64,000 nt of DNA from CAG-177 sp003514385. Its GTDB lineage: Bacteria; Bacillota; Clostridia; Oscillospirales; Acutalibacteraceae. The notes below the pieces were generated by a model, which searched no databases, was not told the DNA's origin, and saw nothing but the letters and a program-made list of their open reading frames with translations. Shown in pieces: positions 15,265 to 23,347 of this stretch. Made by a program: the position numbers and the translations under genes. How positions within the stretch are numbered: the stretch's first letter is position 1; each line of letters starts with the position of its first letter. The stretch spans positions 558,001 through 622,000 of the forward strand of contig JBPPLN010000001.1 of NCBI GenBank assembly GCA_051920445.1, read 5' to 3'.

Positions 15265-18200
15265 TCAGTAAGTGACCTTGAGGGTCTTTATCTCGAAGGG
15301 TCTGAACTGAAGTTTCGCGGGCGCAATGTTCTCGACTTCGCCCTGCTCCTCTTCGAGCATATTGGTTATCTTCACGCTCTTTGCACCGTCGAAGAAGCTG
15401 ACCTTTGCGTTGGTGAAGGTGCCCTCTGCCTCATACATACGAACTATGAACGCACGCTGAGCATCCTCGCAGGGCTTGACAGCCTCGACAAATATATTGT
15501 CGGCGTCGATGCTCATGAGCTTCTGAGCCGAATATTCGCCGGCAGTCACCGCGGCGGGAACATTGAGCTCATATGCCGGGCGGATAACATTCTCGGCATC
15601 GAAGCCGCTGTCATGCGGCAGGAACGAATAGACGCAGTGGTGAACGCCTCTGTCGCCCTTGAAATCGGGGCGCAGACCGCCCTTGTGCAGAGACAGGCGC
15701 AGCTTGCCGCCGTTGACGCTGATGCCGTACTTGCTGTCGTTGAGAACGGCAACGCCGAAGCGGGTCTCGGAGAGGTCGGTATATTTATGGTTGAGCACCT
15801 CGAACTTTGCCTTTTCAATGCTGTTGTTGCGGGTGGTCGGGCGCTTGACATTGCCGAACTGGACATCGAAGCGGGCGAACTCCTGCCTGACAGAAGTATC
15901 GAACGCAGTCTTGAGGAAGCGGTGGTTATCCTGCCAATCCATGACGGTGTCGAAGCGCACCTCGGCGCTGTCCGCAAAGAATATCATATCCTGCGTAACG
16001 GTCGATTTGCCGCTTATCGCATACTTGCTGCGGATAACGAGCGCGACGGAGCCGTTTGAAACGACCTCGCGGCTGACAAGCTTCGAGACATCCTCAAACT
16101 TCATCTCGATATCGGCGTCAACATCCCAGTTATCCCACTCGGACGGGAAATCCTCCGCCATGATGAAGGTGTTGAGGTTATATCCATCGCCGCAGATCTC
16201 GCGGTCGGCGCGCTTATCGACAAAAGAAGAAATCGTGCCGTTATCCGCAAACTTGACGGACGCGAACGGAGTCTCAAGGCTGTTGTCATCGAGGCTGAAC
16301 ACGCTGTTTTCTTCGGGCTTGCCGTCGACAAGCTTGAGGGTGATGCTCGAAAATGCCGGGACGGTCACGCCGCCGACCATGAGCTTTTTGTTGCCTCTGA
16401 CATCGGTGTAGACCTGCTGTCTGTAGCCGCCGTCAACTATCTTGCCGCTGTAGTCGAGAACAATGACATCGGAGCGGTCAAAAGAAAGGGTGTTCGTGAC
16501 GGTCACGCAGTCCTCCTTGTCGCTCTGAGCGAGTTCCTTGACAAGATCGCGGGCGCGGGTTATAAGCGCGGTAGTCATGGCGCGGGACTCCTCATGGGCG
16601 CGCGGGATGCAGGTGCCGGGGAGGATATCGTGGAACTGGTTGACGAGCAGCTTCTCATAGAGCGGAGCGATATCCGCGCTGTCCGCCGTCTTATTGTTCT
16701 TCACCGCGTCGGTTACCGTGAATATTTCAAGATCTCTGAGCGCGAACTCAGCCTTGCGGTTGTTGCGCTTTATGACATGCTGGTTTGTGAGCGTGCCGCG
16801 GTGCAGCTCAAGATAGAGCTCGCCTGCGTATGTATCGGGCTCGACCGCGTCTCTCTCAATCTCTTTCATCACCTCGCCGACGAGCTTGTGCTCGGACTTC
16901 GGGCAGCCGTTCAAGTCGGCGCAGCGTTTTGCCGCCTCGATCATCTCGAACTGCGGTCCGCCGCCGCCGTCTCCGTAGCCGTAGGAGATAACGCGGGTGT
17001 CGGTGACGCGCTTATCTTTGATGCACGAATGGTCGTTCGAGGGAGTACCCGCGACATAGGTCATGAGATCCTCGGCATCGGGCCAGATGTGGGTGCGGTT
17101 GAAATGGGTGAACACCTTTGTGCCGTCGATACCCTCCCAATAGAAAGTATCAAGCGGGAATGTGTTGGTGTCGTTCCAGTCAATTTTGGTTGTCAGAAAA
17201 TAATCGACGCAGCAGCCTTTCATTATCTGCGGGATAGCCGCGCTGTAGCCGAAGGTATCGGGCAGCCAGAAGCAGTTCGAGGTGAAATCGAAATATTTTC
17301 TCGTGAATCTCTGACCCCAGAGGAACTGTCTGACCATCGACTCGCCGGAGGTTATGTTGCAGTCGCACTCGACCCACACGCCGCCGTTGGGCTCGTATCT
17401 GCCCTCTTTGACCTTCTGCTGAATGCGCGCGAAGAGGTCGGGATATTTGCGGCGCAGGAAGTCGCTGTGGCACGATGAACTCTGGATAAATTTATATTCC
17501 GGATACTCGTCCATGAGCGCAAGCTGGTTTGCATAGGTGCGCGCGCACTTCTTGACTGTCTCGCCGACGTGCCAGAGCCACGCGGTGTCCATATGCGAAT
17601 GTCCGATGAGCGCAGCCTTCGGTGCATCGTCGCCGTTTTTGACGGAGAGTGCTTTTTTAAGATAGGGCTTTGCTCTCTCGAGAGCCGCCATGAACTCGTC
17701 ACGGTCAACATCGTCGGGTGACTGATATATCTCTTTGAACACTTTTTCAAGCTCGTTTATAACGGAAGCGCGTCTGAAAGAGCTCTCCGGCAGGTTCTTG
17801 ACGAGCTGAACGAGGGTGCGCAGATCGAAATAGAACTCCTGGATAGCATAGTTCTTGACGCAGATATCGATGCCCTCGTATGAGAAGTCATAAGTGAGCA
17901 GAGGGTTGTTCTCGGTCGGGTGGCAGCCCTTATAAGAATGACCCGCGTAATATTCGAGGTCGATGGCTATCTTCTCGCCTGCCTTTGCGTCCTTTTTGAG
18001 CAGGTCGCAGTAGTGGTTGCCGTGGCCGGTGAAAACTATCTTCGTGCTGAAGTTGCCGTAGGGCACTCCGTCAACCCAGAGGGTTCCCTCATAGCCCGAG
18101 ATGTGCGGGCGGATGAAAATATCTTTTCCGCCGAGTCCGTCGGGGACAACAAAATCGGTCTTGAACCAGCAATAACCGAACTCCTCGCCCCATTTGTAGC

Positions 18201-18375
18201 CCTTTTCGATGGGGTCAAAAAGGCTGTCCTCCGGGATGCAGTGGAAACGCTCGAGGGTTGCGAACGCGCTCACGGGGCCCGGCTCGCCGACTTTTTCAAA
18301 AATCATCGGCTCGATGATATCGACAAAGCGCTCAAGCTTTCTGAGCATTCTGTCGGTCTGTTTTAAATCCAGCAT
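15265..18375 (-). CDS. alpha-mannosidase, glycoside hydrolase family 38
   Basis: A 1036-residue cytoplasmic enzyme of the usual length for bacterial GH38. The N-terminal beta domain (1-240) precedes the catalytic barrel, which opens with HSHMDTAWLWH at about 256-266 (zinc-binding His and Asp). WLPDTFGYS near 370 carries the nucleophile Asp, and KIDWNDTNTFP and SYGYGDGGGGP are other family blocks. The C-terminal half holds the three-helix bundle and beta domains, ending FEIKTLKVTY. No signal peptide is present, so the substrate must be imported oligosaccharide. The start ATG at 18375 and a promoter at 18437-18465 open a unit with the downstream esterase. Manno-oligosaccharides released here would feed the phosphomannose isomerase at 53.2 kb. 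Confidence 0.95.
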   Translation of the reverse strand: MLDLKQTDRMLRKLERFVDIIEPMIFEKVGEPGPVSAFATLERFHCIPEDSLFDPIEKGYKWGEEFGYCWFKTDFVVPDGLGGKDIFIRPHISGYEGTLWVDGVPYGNFSTKIVFTGHGNHYCDLLKKDAKAGEKIAIDLEYYAGHSYKGCHPTENNPLLTYDFSYEGIDICVKNYAIQEFYFDLRTLVQLVKNLPESSFRRASVINELEKVFKEIYQSPDDVDRDEFMAALERAKPYLKKALSVKNGDDAPKAALIGHSHMDTAWLWHVGETVKKCARTYANQLALMDEYPEYKFIQSSSCHSDFLRRKYPDLFARIQQKVKEGRYEPNGGVWVECDCNITSGESMVRQFLWGQRFTRKYFDFTSNCFWLPDTFGYSAAIPQIMKGCCVDYFLTTKIDWNDTNTFPLDTFYWEGIDGTKVFTHFNRTHIWPDAEDLMTYVAGTPSNDHSCIKDKRVTDTRVISYGYGDGGGGPQFEMIEAAKRCADLNGCPKSEHKLVGEVMKEIERDAVEPDTYAGELYLELHRGTLTNQHVIKRNNRKAEFALRDLEIFTVTDAVKNNKTADSADIAPLYEKLLVNQFHDILPGTCIPRAHEESRAMTTALITRARDLVKELAQSDKEDCVTVTNTLSFDRSDVIVLDYSGKIVDGGYRQQVYTDVRGNKKLMVGGVTVPAFSSITLKLVDGKPEENSVFSLDDNSLETPFASVKFADNGTISSFVDKRADREICGDGYNLNTFIMAEDFPSEWDNWDVDADIEMKFEDVSKLVSREVVSNGSVALVIRSKYAISGKSTVTQDMIFFADSAEVRFDTVMDWQDNHRFLKTAFDTSVRQEFARFDVQFGNVKRPTTRNNSIEKAKFEVLNHKYTDLSETRFGVAVLNDSKYGISVNGGKLRLSLHKGGLRPDFKGDRGVHHCVYSFLPHDSGFDAENVIRPAYELNVPAAVTAGEYSAQKLMSIDADNIFVEAVKPCEDAQRAFIVRMYEAEGTFTNAKVSFFDGAKSVKITNMLEEEQGEVENIAPAKLQFRPFEIKTLKVTY

Positions 18376-18436
18376 ATTCTTCTCTCCAAAATATATTTTT
18401 CCGCTGTGCGGACATTTGACTTATATAATATGTAAC

Positions 18437-18465
18437 AGTATACCGCAAGAGTGTTGCATCTGCAA
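18437..18465 (-). promoter_or_regulatory. promoter of the alpha-mannosidase gene
   Basis: TTGCAG, a 17-base spacer and TATACT on the minus strand, about 60 bases ahead of the start codon. Confidence 0.6.
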
Positions 18466-18487
18466 GCATTTTTGAAGAGAAAAGAAG

Positions 18488-18526
18488 CAAAAAAGCCGCC
18501 GCAGAGATGTTTTCCCCGCGGCGGCT
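18488..18526 (-). terminator. terminator at the end of the phage-derived locus
   Basis: AGCCGCCGC and GCGGCGGCT form a perfect 9-pair stem; on the minus strand it is followed by TTTTTTGC. It closes the lysis module and separates it from the mannosidase promoter. Confidence 0.8.
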
Positions 18527-18535
18527 CGTGTTATT

Positions 18536-18631
18536 TCAGCGAATGGCTAATATGCGGCATATCGCAGCTAAAACCGCCGCGAGATAAAGCCCGAAGATAT
18601 TCATTATATTATAGAGAAGTGCCGTTATCAT
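18536..18631 (-). CDS. small hydrophobic protein at the end of the lysis module
   Basis: A 31-residue open frame, MITALLYNIMNIF... to ...ILAIR, almost entirely one membrane helix. Its ATG at 18631 is preceded by GGAGGGCGAAG, a good ribosome-binding site, and it overlaps the last 23 bases of the holin gene in another frame. The stop precedes a strong terminator by 10 bases. Position and hydrophobicity fit a small membrane peptide assisting lysis, such as a second holin or antiholin. There is no sequence family to support this, so existence and role are inference. Confidence 0.4.
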   Translation of the reverse strand: MITALLYNIMNIFGLYLAAVLAAICRILAIR

Positions 18632-18899
18632 CTTCGCCCTCCGCTATGCGCTGTTCGTGCATGAATTTGTCCGCTTCGATGGCGGCAGAAGTGAAGCTGT
18701 TGTTCTTCCAATAGCTCACAGCGCCGACAATGAATGTGAATATCAAACTTATTATTGTATATAGCTCGCTGTATTCGACGCTGACCGGTGTTTTTCCGAA
18801 TGCGGTCAGCGCCATATTGACTATTGACACAAGAGACAAAATACCTCTGACCCACGTGCCGACCGATATTTTTGTTATATTCTCAAAAAGCTTTCTCAT
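18609..18899 (-). CDS. phage holin, SPP1 family-like
   Basis: A 96-residue protein with two membrane segments (about 12-33 and 46-64) and a charged C-terminal tail, in the pattern of the SPP1-type holins: WVRGILSLVSIVNMALTAFG, then YTIISLIFTFIVGAVSYWKNNSFT. SPP1 holins form membrane lesions that release the endolysin. The amidase gene two genes upstream is the expected endolysin partner. Start ATG at 18899, 11 bases after the stop of the upstream XhlA-like gene. Confidence 0.85.
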   Translation of the reverse strand: MRKLFENITKISVGTWVRGILSLVSIVNMALTAFGKTPVSVEYSELYTIISLIFTFIVGAVSYWKNNSFTSAAIEADKFMHEQRIAEGEDDNGTSL

Positions 18900-18910
18900 A
18901 AAAATCCCCC

Positions 18911-19129
18911 TTATTTCCTGCGCGTGATATCATCTATGCGCCTGTGCGCGGATTTTATCGAATCCTCTGCCGCCGCCATGCGCTCAACGAGATTGTTGTG
19001 CTTATCGACTCGCTTTTCGAGCTGCGCGATGCGATAATTCGTCAGCCTGTTCGACGCGAGTATGCCGCCGAGCGAGCCGATGAGCGTACCCGCCGCCGAG
19101 AGCAGTGCCACAGTTATTTCTGCGTTCAT
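18911..19129 (-). CDS. small membrane-anchored coiled-coil phage protein, XhlA-like
   Basis: A 72-residue protein. An N-terminal membrane helix (about 5-25, VALLSAAGTLIGSLGGIL) is followed by a coiled coil, RIAQLEKRVDKHNNLVERM, and a basic C-terminus ending RRK. The layout matches the haemolysin XhlA group, coiled coil plus one membrane helix, that accompanies holins in Bacillus prophages, but with the membrane helix at the N-terminus. The ATG at 19129 with GGAGGTG ahead is chosen; the longer frame reaches into the amidase gene. It starts one base after the amidase stop. Confidence 0.65.
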   Translation of the reverse strand: MNAEITVALLSAAGTLIGSLGGILASNRLTNYRIAQLEKRVDKHNNLVERMAAAEDSIKSAHRRIDDITRRK

Positions 19130-19130
19130 C

Positions 19131-20108
19131 TCACACCTCCTCGAGACTGCCGACCGCGACCCAGCTCGAAATATCGCCGAGCAGGGCTTCGAGCGTGCCG
19201 CGATTCTGCTGAACTTTTGTGACGGTGTGCTTTTTCGGCGAGAGTTGGGAATCCGGCACGCGCTTTCCGCGCGCCGAGGTGCAGCCGCCGTAGACCGCAC
19301 CGGGCTTTATAAAAACAACGCTCCCGACCGAAACTGACGGTCTCGCCGCGAGTTTCAAGTCAGAGAGCCTGACCCAAGAGTTTATCTCCTTGAGCAGCGC
19401 GCGGCTCGGCTCAACTTTTGCGACGGTATGCGTTCTGAGCTTCACCCACGACGGGATTCGCTGACCCGTAGCATAATTTTTGCCTATAATTTTCACGCGG
19501 TCGCCCGCTCTGATATCGGCGGACTGCGCGACTTTTTGCGGTTTGTTTTTTACGCAAAGCCCGCAAAATTCGGCTATCGACGCGGCAATCGATTCGCCGC
19601 ACTTTTTCTGTCCCGCTTCCGTTTCGACATTTTTCCTGTCCGAAGAGCTGTCTATGAACACAGTCTCGATGAGCAGACTGCGGCATCTGACCGAGCGGAC
19701 GAAGCCGAAATAATCGCCGCCCGCGGAATTGAGCTTTATTTTAGCTCCCCTGTCGCGCAGCGAAAATGTCTTCGCAATGCCCTCGCTTATCTTCGCGGCG
19801 AGCTTTTTGCCGCCCTCGTCGGCGTGTTTATAATAGACCTCGCTCCCCGTTCCGCCGCCTGCGTTCAGATGAATCTCGGCTGCCAGATCGAAGTTCTCGC
19901 GGTTGACATAAGCTATCCTGTCCGTTAGATACATATCGGCATCGTAGTTTATGAGTACCGTATCGCAGCCGTAATTTTTGAGCGCTTTGGCGATATAAAA
20001 ACCGATTTTTCGCGCTATGCGAAACTCGTGAAAGCCTCCGCCGACCGCGCCGCTGTCATAGCCGCCGCCCGCCGATCTTCCGTGACCCACGGATATACAA
20101 ATTCTCAC
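19131..20108 (-). CDS. N-acetylmuramoyl-L-alanine amidase (phage endolysin) with SH3-like repeats
   Basis: A 325-residue endolysin that starts with GTG at 20108, behind GAGGAGG and overlapping the preceding stop (GTGA). Residues 1-185 are an Amidase_3 domain. SVGHG near the N-terminus gives the first zinc His, FHEFRIARKIG the Glu, AEIHLNAG the second His and LLIETVFID the catalytic Glu. The C-terminal 120 residues hold two repeats of about 60 residues, each with a G.RIPSWVKL or GKRVPDSQLS core followed by HTV.KV, which resemble SH3-like cell-wall-binding units. It cuts the amide bond between MurNAc and the stem peptide. No signal peptide, so release depends on the holin. Confidence 0.88.
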   Translation of the reverse strand: MRICISVGHGRSAGGGYDSGAVGGGFHEFRIARKIGFYIAKALKNYGCDTVLINYDADMYLTDRIAYVNRENFDLAAEIHLNAGGGTGSEVYYKHADEGGKKLAAKISEGIAKTFSLRDRGAKIKLNSAGGDYFGFVRSVRCRSLLIETVFIDSSSDRKNVETEAGQKKCGESIAASIAEFCGLCVKNKPQKVAQSADIRAGDRVKIIGKNYATGQRIPSWVKLRTHTVAKVEPSRALLKEINSWVRLSDLKLAARPSVSVGSVVFIKPGAVYGGCTSARGKRVPDSQLSPKKHTVTKVQQNRGTLEALLGDISSWVAVGSLEEV

Positions 20109-20533
20109 TCTCGCACCTCCTCGAAATAAATGCCCACAAGCTGCGACGGCAGATAGTGCATAACCGTGCCCTCGCCGCCGCTGTCGTCTCTTGTGCATCT
20201 GTAAATTTTGCCGCCGTCGAGATAGTACTTGTCTTTAAAATACCTCATGCCCTCGGCGGCAGTTATCGGATTATCTATCGTGCCGTCCTCGTCTGCCGTC
20301 ACGCGCTCCCAGTGTGCGGGAGTCACGCTCGGACGCCATGTGGGATTGGCGGATATAGCGTTGTAACAGCGATATAAATTTCCGCCGTCGCGCACCCTGT
20401 CGCCGATAGAATAATCTTTTTCGCCGCTCCACGGTTCAAATAGGCTGATACTTGTAAGAGCTTCGGCGTTCGTCAGCTTCGCGGCGGCTTTTGTTATCAT
20501 CTCGCGAAAGCGTTTTGCCTGCGTCCTCGTCAT
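20105..20533 (-). CDS. phage protein with a CBM5/12-like carbohydrate-binding motif
   Basis: A 142-residue protein. Its centre, PWSGEKDYSIGDRVRDGGNLYRC followed by W.PSVTPAHWERV, matches the aromatic pattern of ChiC-type carbohydrate-binding modules (family 5/12), with W, Y.GD.V, Y.C and W.V positions. A second, weaker copy is in the C-terminus: YYLDGGKIYRCTRD. Such small proteins sit among tail-fibre and lysis genes of clostridial phages and may bind host surface glycans. It overlaps both neighbours by 4 bases, so it is translated with the fibre and amidase genes. Function by resemblance only. Confidence 0.6.
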   Translation of the reverse strand: MTRTQAKRFREMITKAAAKLTNAEALTSISLFEPWSGEKDYSIGDRVRDGGNLYRCYNAISANPTWRPSVTPAHWERVTADEDGTIDNPITAAEGMRYFKDKYYLDGGKIYRCTRDDSGGEGTVMHYLPSQLVGIYFEEVRE

Positions 20534-20805
20534 ATATCCGCACCCCCTGTGATGATATCCAGCGCCTCGTCCGCCGATATGTCCTCGGGCGGCTCAGCGG
20601 CTGTCCGGATTTGCTTTATCTCGGATTCCGTCTCCGTCCATGACTCGGTGTAATACCCGCCGTCGGACGGATAAACAGCCGTAATTATCGGCTTGTAGCC
20701 GTACTGTAAAAGCAATGCCGGGTCATTGGTAAAAACATCGCCATTTTCTGTTCTTATCGGTCTCGGCGCGCCGCGAAGCTCGCCGTTTACCAGTTTTCCG
20801 TACAT
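20530..20805 (-). CDS. hypothetical phage protein
   Basis: 91 residues, soluble, with an acidic C-terminal half (TETESEIKQIR, PPEDISADEALDIITGG). The phrase Y.PIITAVYPSDGGYYTESW..T recalls small chaperone or linker proteins that follow tail-fibre genes. No catalytic motif is visible. It starts 4 bases after the upstream lectin-like gene ends and overlaps the next gene by 4 bases. Confidence 0.6.
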   Translation of the reverse strand: MYGKLVNGELRGAPRPIRTENGDVFTNDPALLLQYGYKPIITAVYPSDGGYYTESWTETESEIKQIRTAAEPPEDISADEALDIITGGADI

Positions 20806-20809
20806 TTAA

Positions 20810-21439
20810 TCACCCCCATATAAAAGAGCCTGTACCCTGATTGTAAAATGCTGTTTTGCTAATAAGGTCATAAAGGCACGGCACACCATCAGCATCAAGA
20901 CACGGTTTGAAATCGCGGATTTTTCTGCCGCCGTCGTACATCGCGCATGAGTACAGTTTCATATAGGCATATCCATCGACATATGGCGAATTACGCACAA
21001 AAAGCCACAGATTTCGCGCATCCGCCGGAAATGTTGTTTGCGACGGGTCGGCTTTTTCATACTGTATGCCGTCCATCTCGACCGTGTATTGCCCATCCGC
21101 ATTGAAATGATATACATGTCTGTCTGTATCAGCCTTTTTAAAATATTGGACTGCGTTATAGCCGCAAACAAACCATGCCGCGCCATCAGGCGAACCCCAG
21201 CTGGATATCATCAAAACCATCAGTAGATAATGTTCCGAGTCACTGTACGTCTGTGCCAAGTTCTGATTGCTCCGTGCATCGACAAAGCAGAAATCCGCTG
21301 ACAGTCCTACACTCGCCGAAGATTTTACTCCGGTGTCAATGCGCTGACTGCCTGACGTTTGTATATAATCAACTGCGGTATAGCCTTCGGGCAGTCCGCC
21401 GCTTGATTTTTTAAGCATCATTAACCGACGTCTGATCAT
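20810..21439 (-). CDS. phage surface protein with a concanavalin A/LamG-like domain
   Basis: A 209-residue protein. After a basic N-terminus and a GLPEGYTAVDYIQTSGSQ motif, the rest has the strand pattern of a LamG/laminin-type jelly-roll lectin. RIDTGVK is the usual first strand, and the end ...LYDLISKTAFYNQGTGSF is typical of this phage and gut-bacterial family. Such domains bind glycans and occur on adsorption or decoration proteins. It follows the phosphoesterase fibre gene by 15 bases on the same strand. Receptor binding is inferred from the domain and neighbours. Confidence 0.75.
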   Translation of the reverse strand: MIRRRLMMLKKSSGGLPEGYTAVDYIQTSGSQRIDTGVKSSASVGLSADFCFVDARSNQNLAQTYSDSEHYLLMVLMISSWGSPDGAAWFVCGYNAVQYFKKADTDRHVYHFNADGQYTVEMDGIQYEKADPSQTTFPADARNLWLFVRNSPYVDGYAYMKLYSCAMYDGGRKIRDFKPCLDADGVPCLYDLISKTAFYNQGTGSFIWG

Positions 21440-21454
21440 GCTCTACGCCTCCTG

Positions 21455-23347
21455 TTACTCAATTTTTTCATCAAGCGTTACAACCAGATTTGCTCCGCTA
21501 CCTTTAGCCGACACGCGAAAATAAGCCGCGCCATGCGGGGGTGCAACATTCGCGTCTGTGGAAAATGCCGCAGCCGCGTTGGGGTCGTCAATTTTGGTTG
21601 GGTAATATATGCTTTTGTCGAGCTGGTTATAGCTCAATACGCTCCCCTTGAGGGTGAAATCAGCATTATACCACGCAAGACGTGCACCATATTCATTCCA
21701 TGTGATACCCTCGCCGCCGATGCGATAAATGTGTACAGCCGCACCATCAAATGGGATAAATCCTGTTGTGGTAAAATGATTGTCCTCGGAGGTCGTACCG
21801 CTGGAAGACAACATTAGCCCGTCCGTATACGGCACGGATGCTCCGTTGCTATCAATCGCGGTAGGCACGAGATTGTGATACGACACAACCTTTGTAGCCT
21901 TTGCGGTAATCACGACATCGCCCGTAACCGCCGCTATACTGACGACTCCTGTATCAGAGTTGTAAGCCGTGGACGTTATATCCGTGCCGCCCATTTTTAC
22001 GGTGACGCTGCTCATGGTGTACCCGTCTGCCGCTGTGATAGTGGCACTGTATGCCGTGCCGTCCTCTGCCGCGACCGCATCGTTGCTGGTGGTAACGTTG
22101 GTTAAAGTATTAGTTATACTATAATATACAGTGGCTGCATAGCCGATTGTGCGGTCTATGCCCGCGCCGTAGCAAAAGGAGTATAAGACCTGCTCCGATG
22201 GATTGATGACGTTGACATTGAAAGCCGTGTCTTTTCCTGTTCCCGCCGTCTTGTCATGCGGGGCAGGGTCTCCAAACGAAATGCCGTTCATCGTTACGAC
22301 TCCGCTGTTGTTGCGGTAAAAACAGGCATTAGGCGTACACATACGCCATGCGTCAAACTCCGTTCCTTGCCCGTTGGCTACGCTGTGTAATTTTCCAAAC
22401 TGGAAACAATGGTTGTGCCCGTGGACGTTCATAATGAATTTCGCTGCATTGTGACCGCTGAAATTCACCGTAACGCCGTTCTGCACCGTGCTTTCCCCCG
22501 CGACATAAGCTTTGACGATGTTTCCTGTCGGATATGCGCCGCCTAAGTCGAGCGGATAGTGTCCGAGAACTATAATTCCCCATTGAGCCGCGTCTGCTTT
22601 ACTGCCAACGGCGTAAAGTGTCTGGGCGAACCATAGCAACTGCTCCGGAGAGCAGCAGTACGCAGCGCTCTCGCCGCTCACTGTCTCGCCCTCGCAGGTG
22701 TTCAGGCAGATGACACGGAGTTTCTTTTCCGCAAAATCGCGGTAACAATATCCGTATTCTTCACTGCCGTACACAGCACCTTCGTTGTACTTCCAGATGT
22801 TGTTTTTTAGAAACTGTGCGCCGACAAGTGTGCTGTATTCGCCAGTGTCATGGTTTCCTACCGTGCGAAGCTGTGGAATATTCTTCCACGCCTCGCCGAG
22901 CCAGCCGTTGATTTGGTTAAACTGCTGTTGCATTAGCTGGGTCGTTGTTTTGGCATTGCCAAAAGTTACATCACCGAGCATACACGCAAAATCGATCTGC
23001 GGGAGACTGTACGATAGCACCTTTAGAGCTTGACAAGCGTGCAGATTGCCCGCGTTGATGTTCGTTTGCCAGCTATCTACTTGCGTCCCAGTGTGGTGAA
23101 AGTCGGAGACTGATAAAAACACAATGCTGTCGGCTTTCATCACCGCTTTAACCTTTTCCACCACCGCCAGCGCCTCTGCCTTTACATAGCTTGGAATATC
23201 CGCGTGGGTAATGGTGTCTTCGTTTGGCAGCGCCGTCACCGCAGCCCCCATCTCGGCAACTTTGTACTTCGTTGTAGTGCCGTTTTTCTCGCGGATAGCG
23301 TTAGCAATGTCTCGAATTGACGATTCCTCATATAGCTTTTTAGACAT
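21455..23347 (-). CDS. tail-fibre-type protein with a calcineurin-like metallophosphoesterase domain
   Basis: 630 residues. The N-terminus ends in DIANAIREKNGTTTKYKVAE, a motif of clostridial phage fibre proteins. Residues about 70-370 form a metallophosphoesterase with a complete metal site: SDFHH (DxH), GDV, GNHD, GHYP and GHNH. A beta domain around 435-520 (YSATITAADGYTMSSVTVKMG) and a C-terminal beta domain of about 110 residues follow. The gene is visibly less GC-rich than its neighbours, which suggests recent exchange of a receptor-binding module. The enzyme may hydrolyse phosphodiesters in host surface polymers such as teichoic acid; the substrate is inference. The start ATG overlaps the upstream stop (TGATG). 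Confidence 0.8.
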   Translation of the reverse strand: MSKKLYEESSIRDIANAIREKNGTTTKYKVAEMGAAVTALPNEDTITHADIPSYVKAEALAVVEKVKAVMKADSIVFLSVSDFHHTGTQVDSWQTNINAGNLHACQALKVLSYSLPQIDFACMLGDVTFGNAKTTTQLMQQQFNQINGWLGEAWKNIPQLRTVGNHDTGEYSTLVGAQFLKNNIWKYNEGAVYGSEEYGYCYRDFAEKKLRVICLNTCEGETVSGESAAYCCSPEQLLWFAQTLYAVGSKADAAQWGIIVLGHYPLDLGGAYPTGNIVKAYVAGESTVQNGVTVNFSGHNAAKFIMNVHGHNHCFQFGKLHSVANGQGTEFDAWRMCTPNACFYRNNSGVVTMNGISFGDPAPHDKTAGTGKDTAFNVNVINPSEQVLYSFCYGAGIDRTIGYAATVYYSITNTLTNVTTSNDAVAAEDGTAYSATITAADGYTMSSVTVKMGGTDITSTAYNSDTGVVSIAAVTGDVVITAKATKVVSYHNLVPTAIDSNGASVPYTDGLMLSSSGTTSEDNHFTTTGFIPFDGAAVHIYRIGGEGITWNEYGARLAWYNADFTLKGSVLSYNQLDKSIYYPTKIDDPNAAAAFSTDANVAPPHGAAYFRVSAKGSGANLVVTLDEKIE

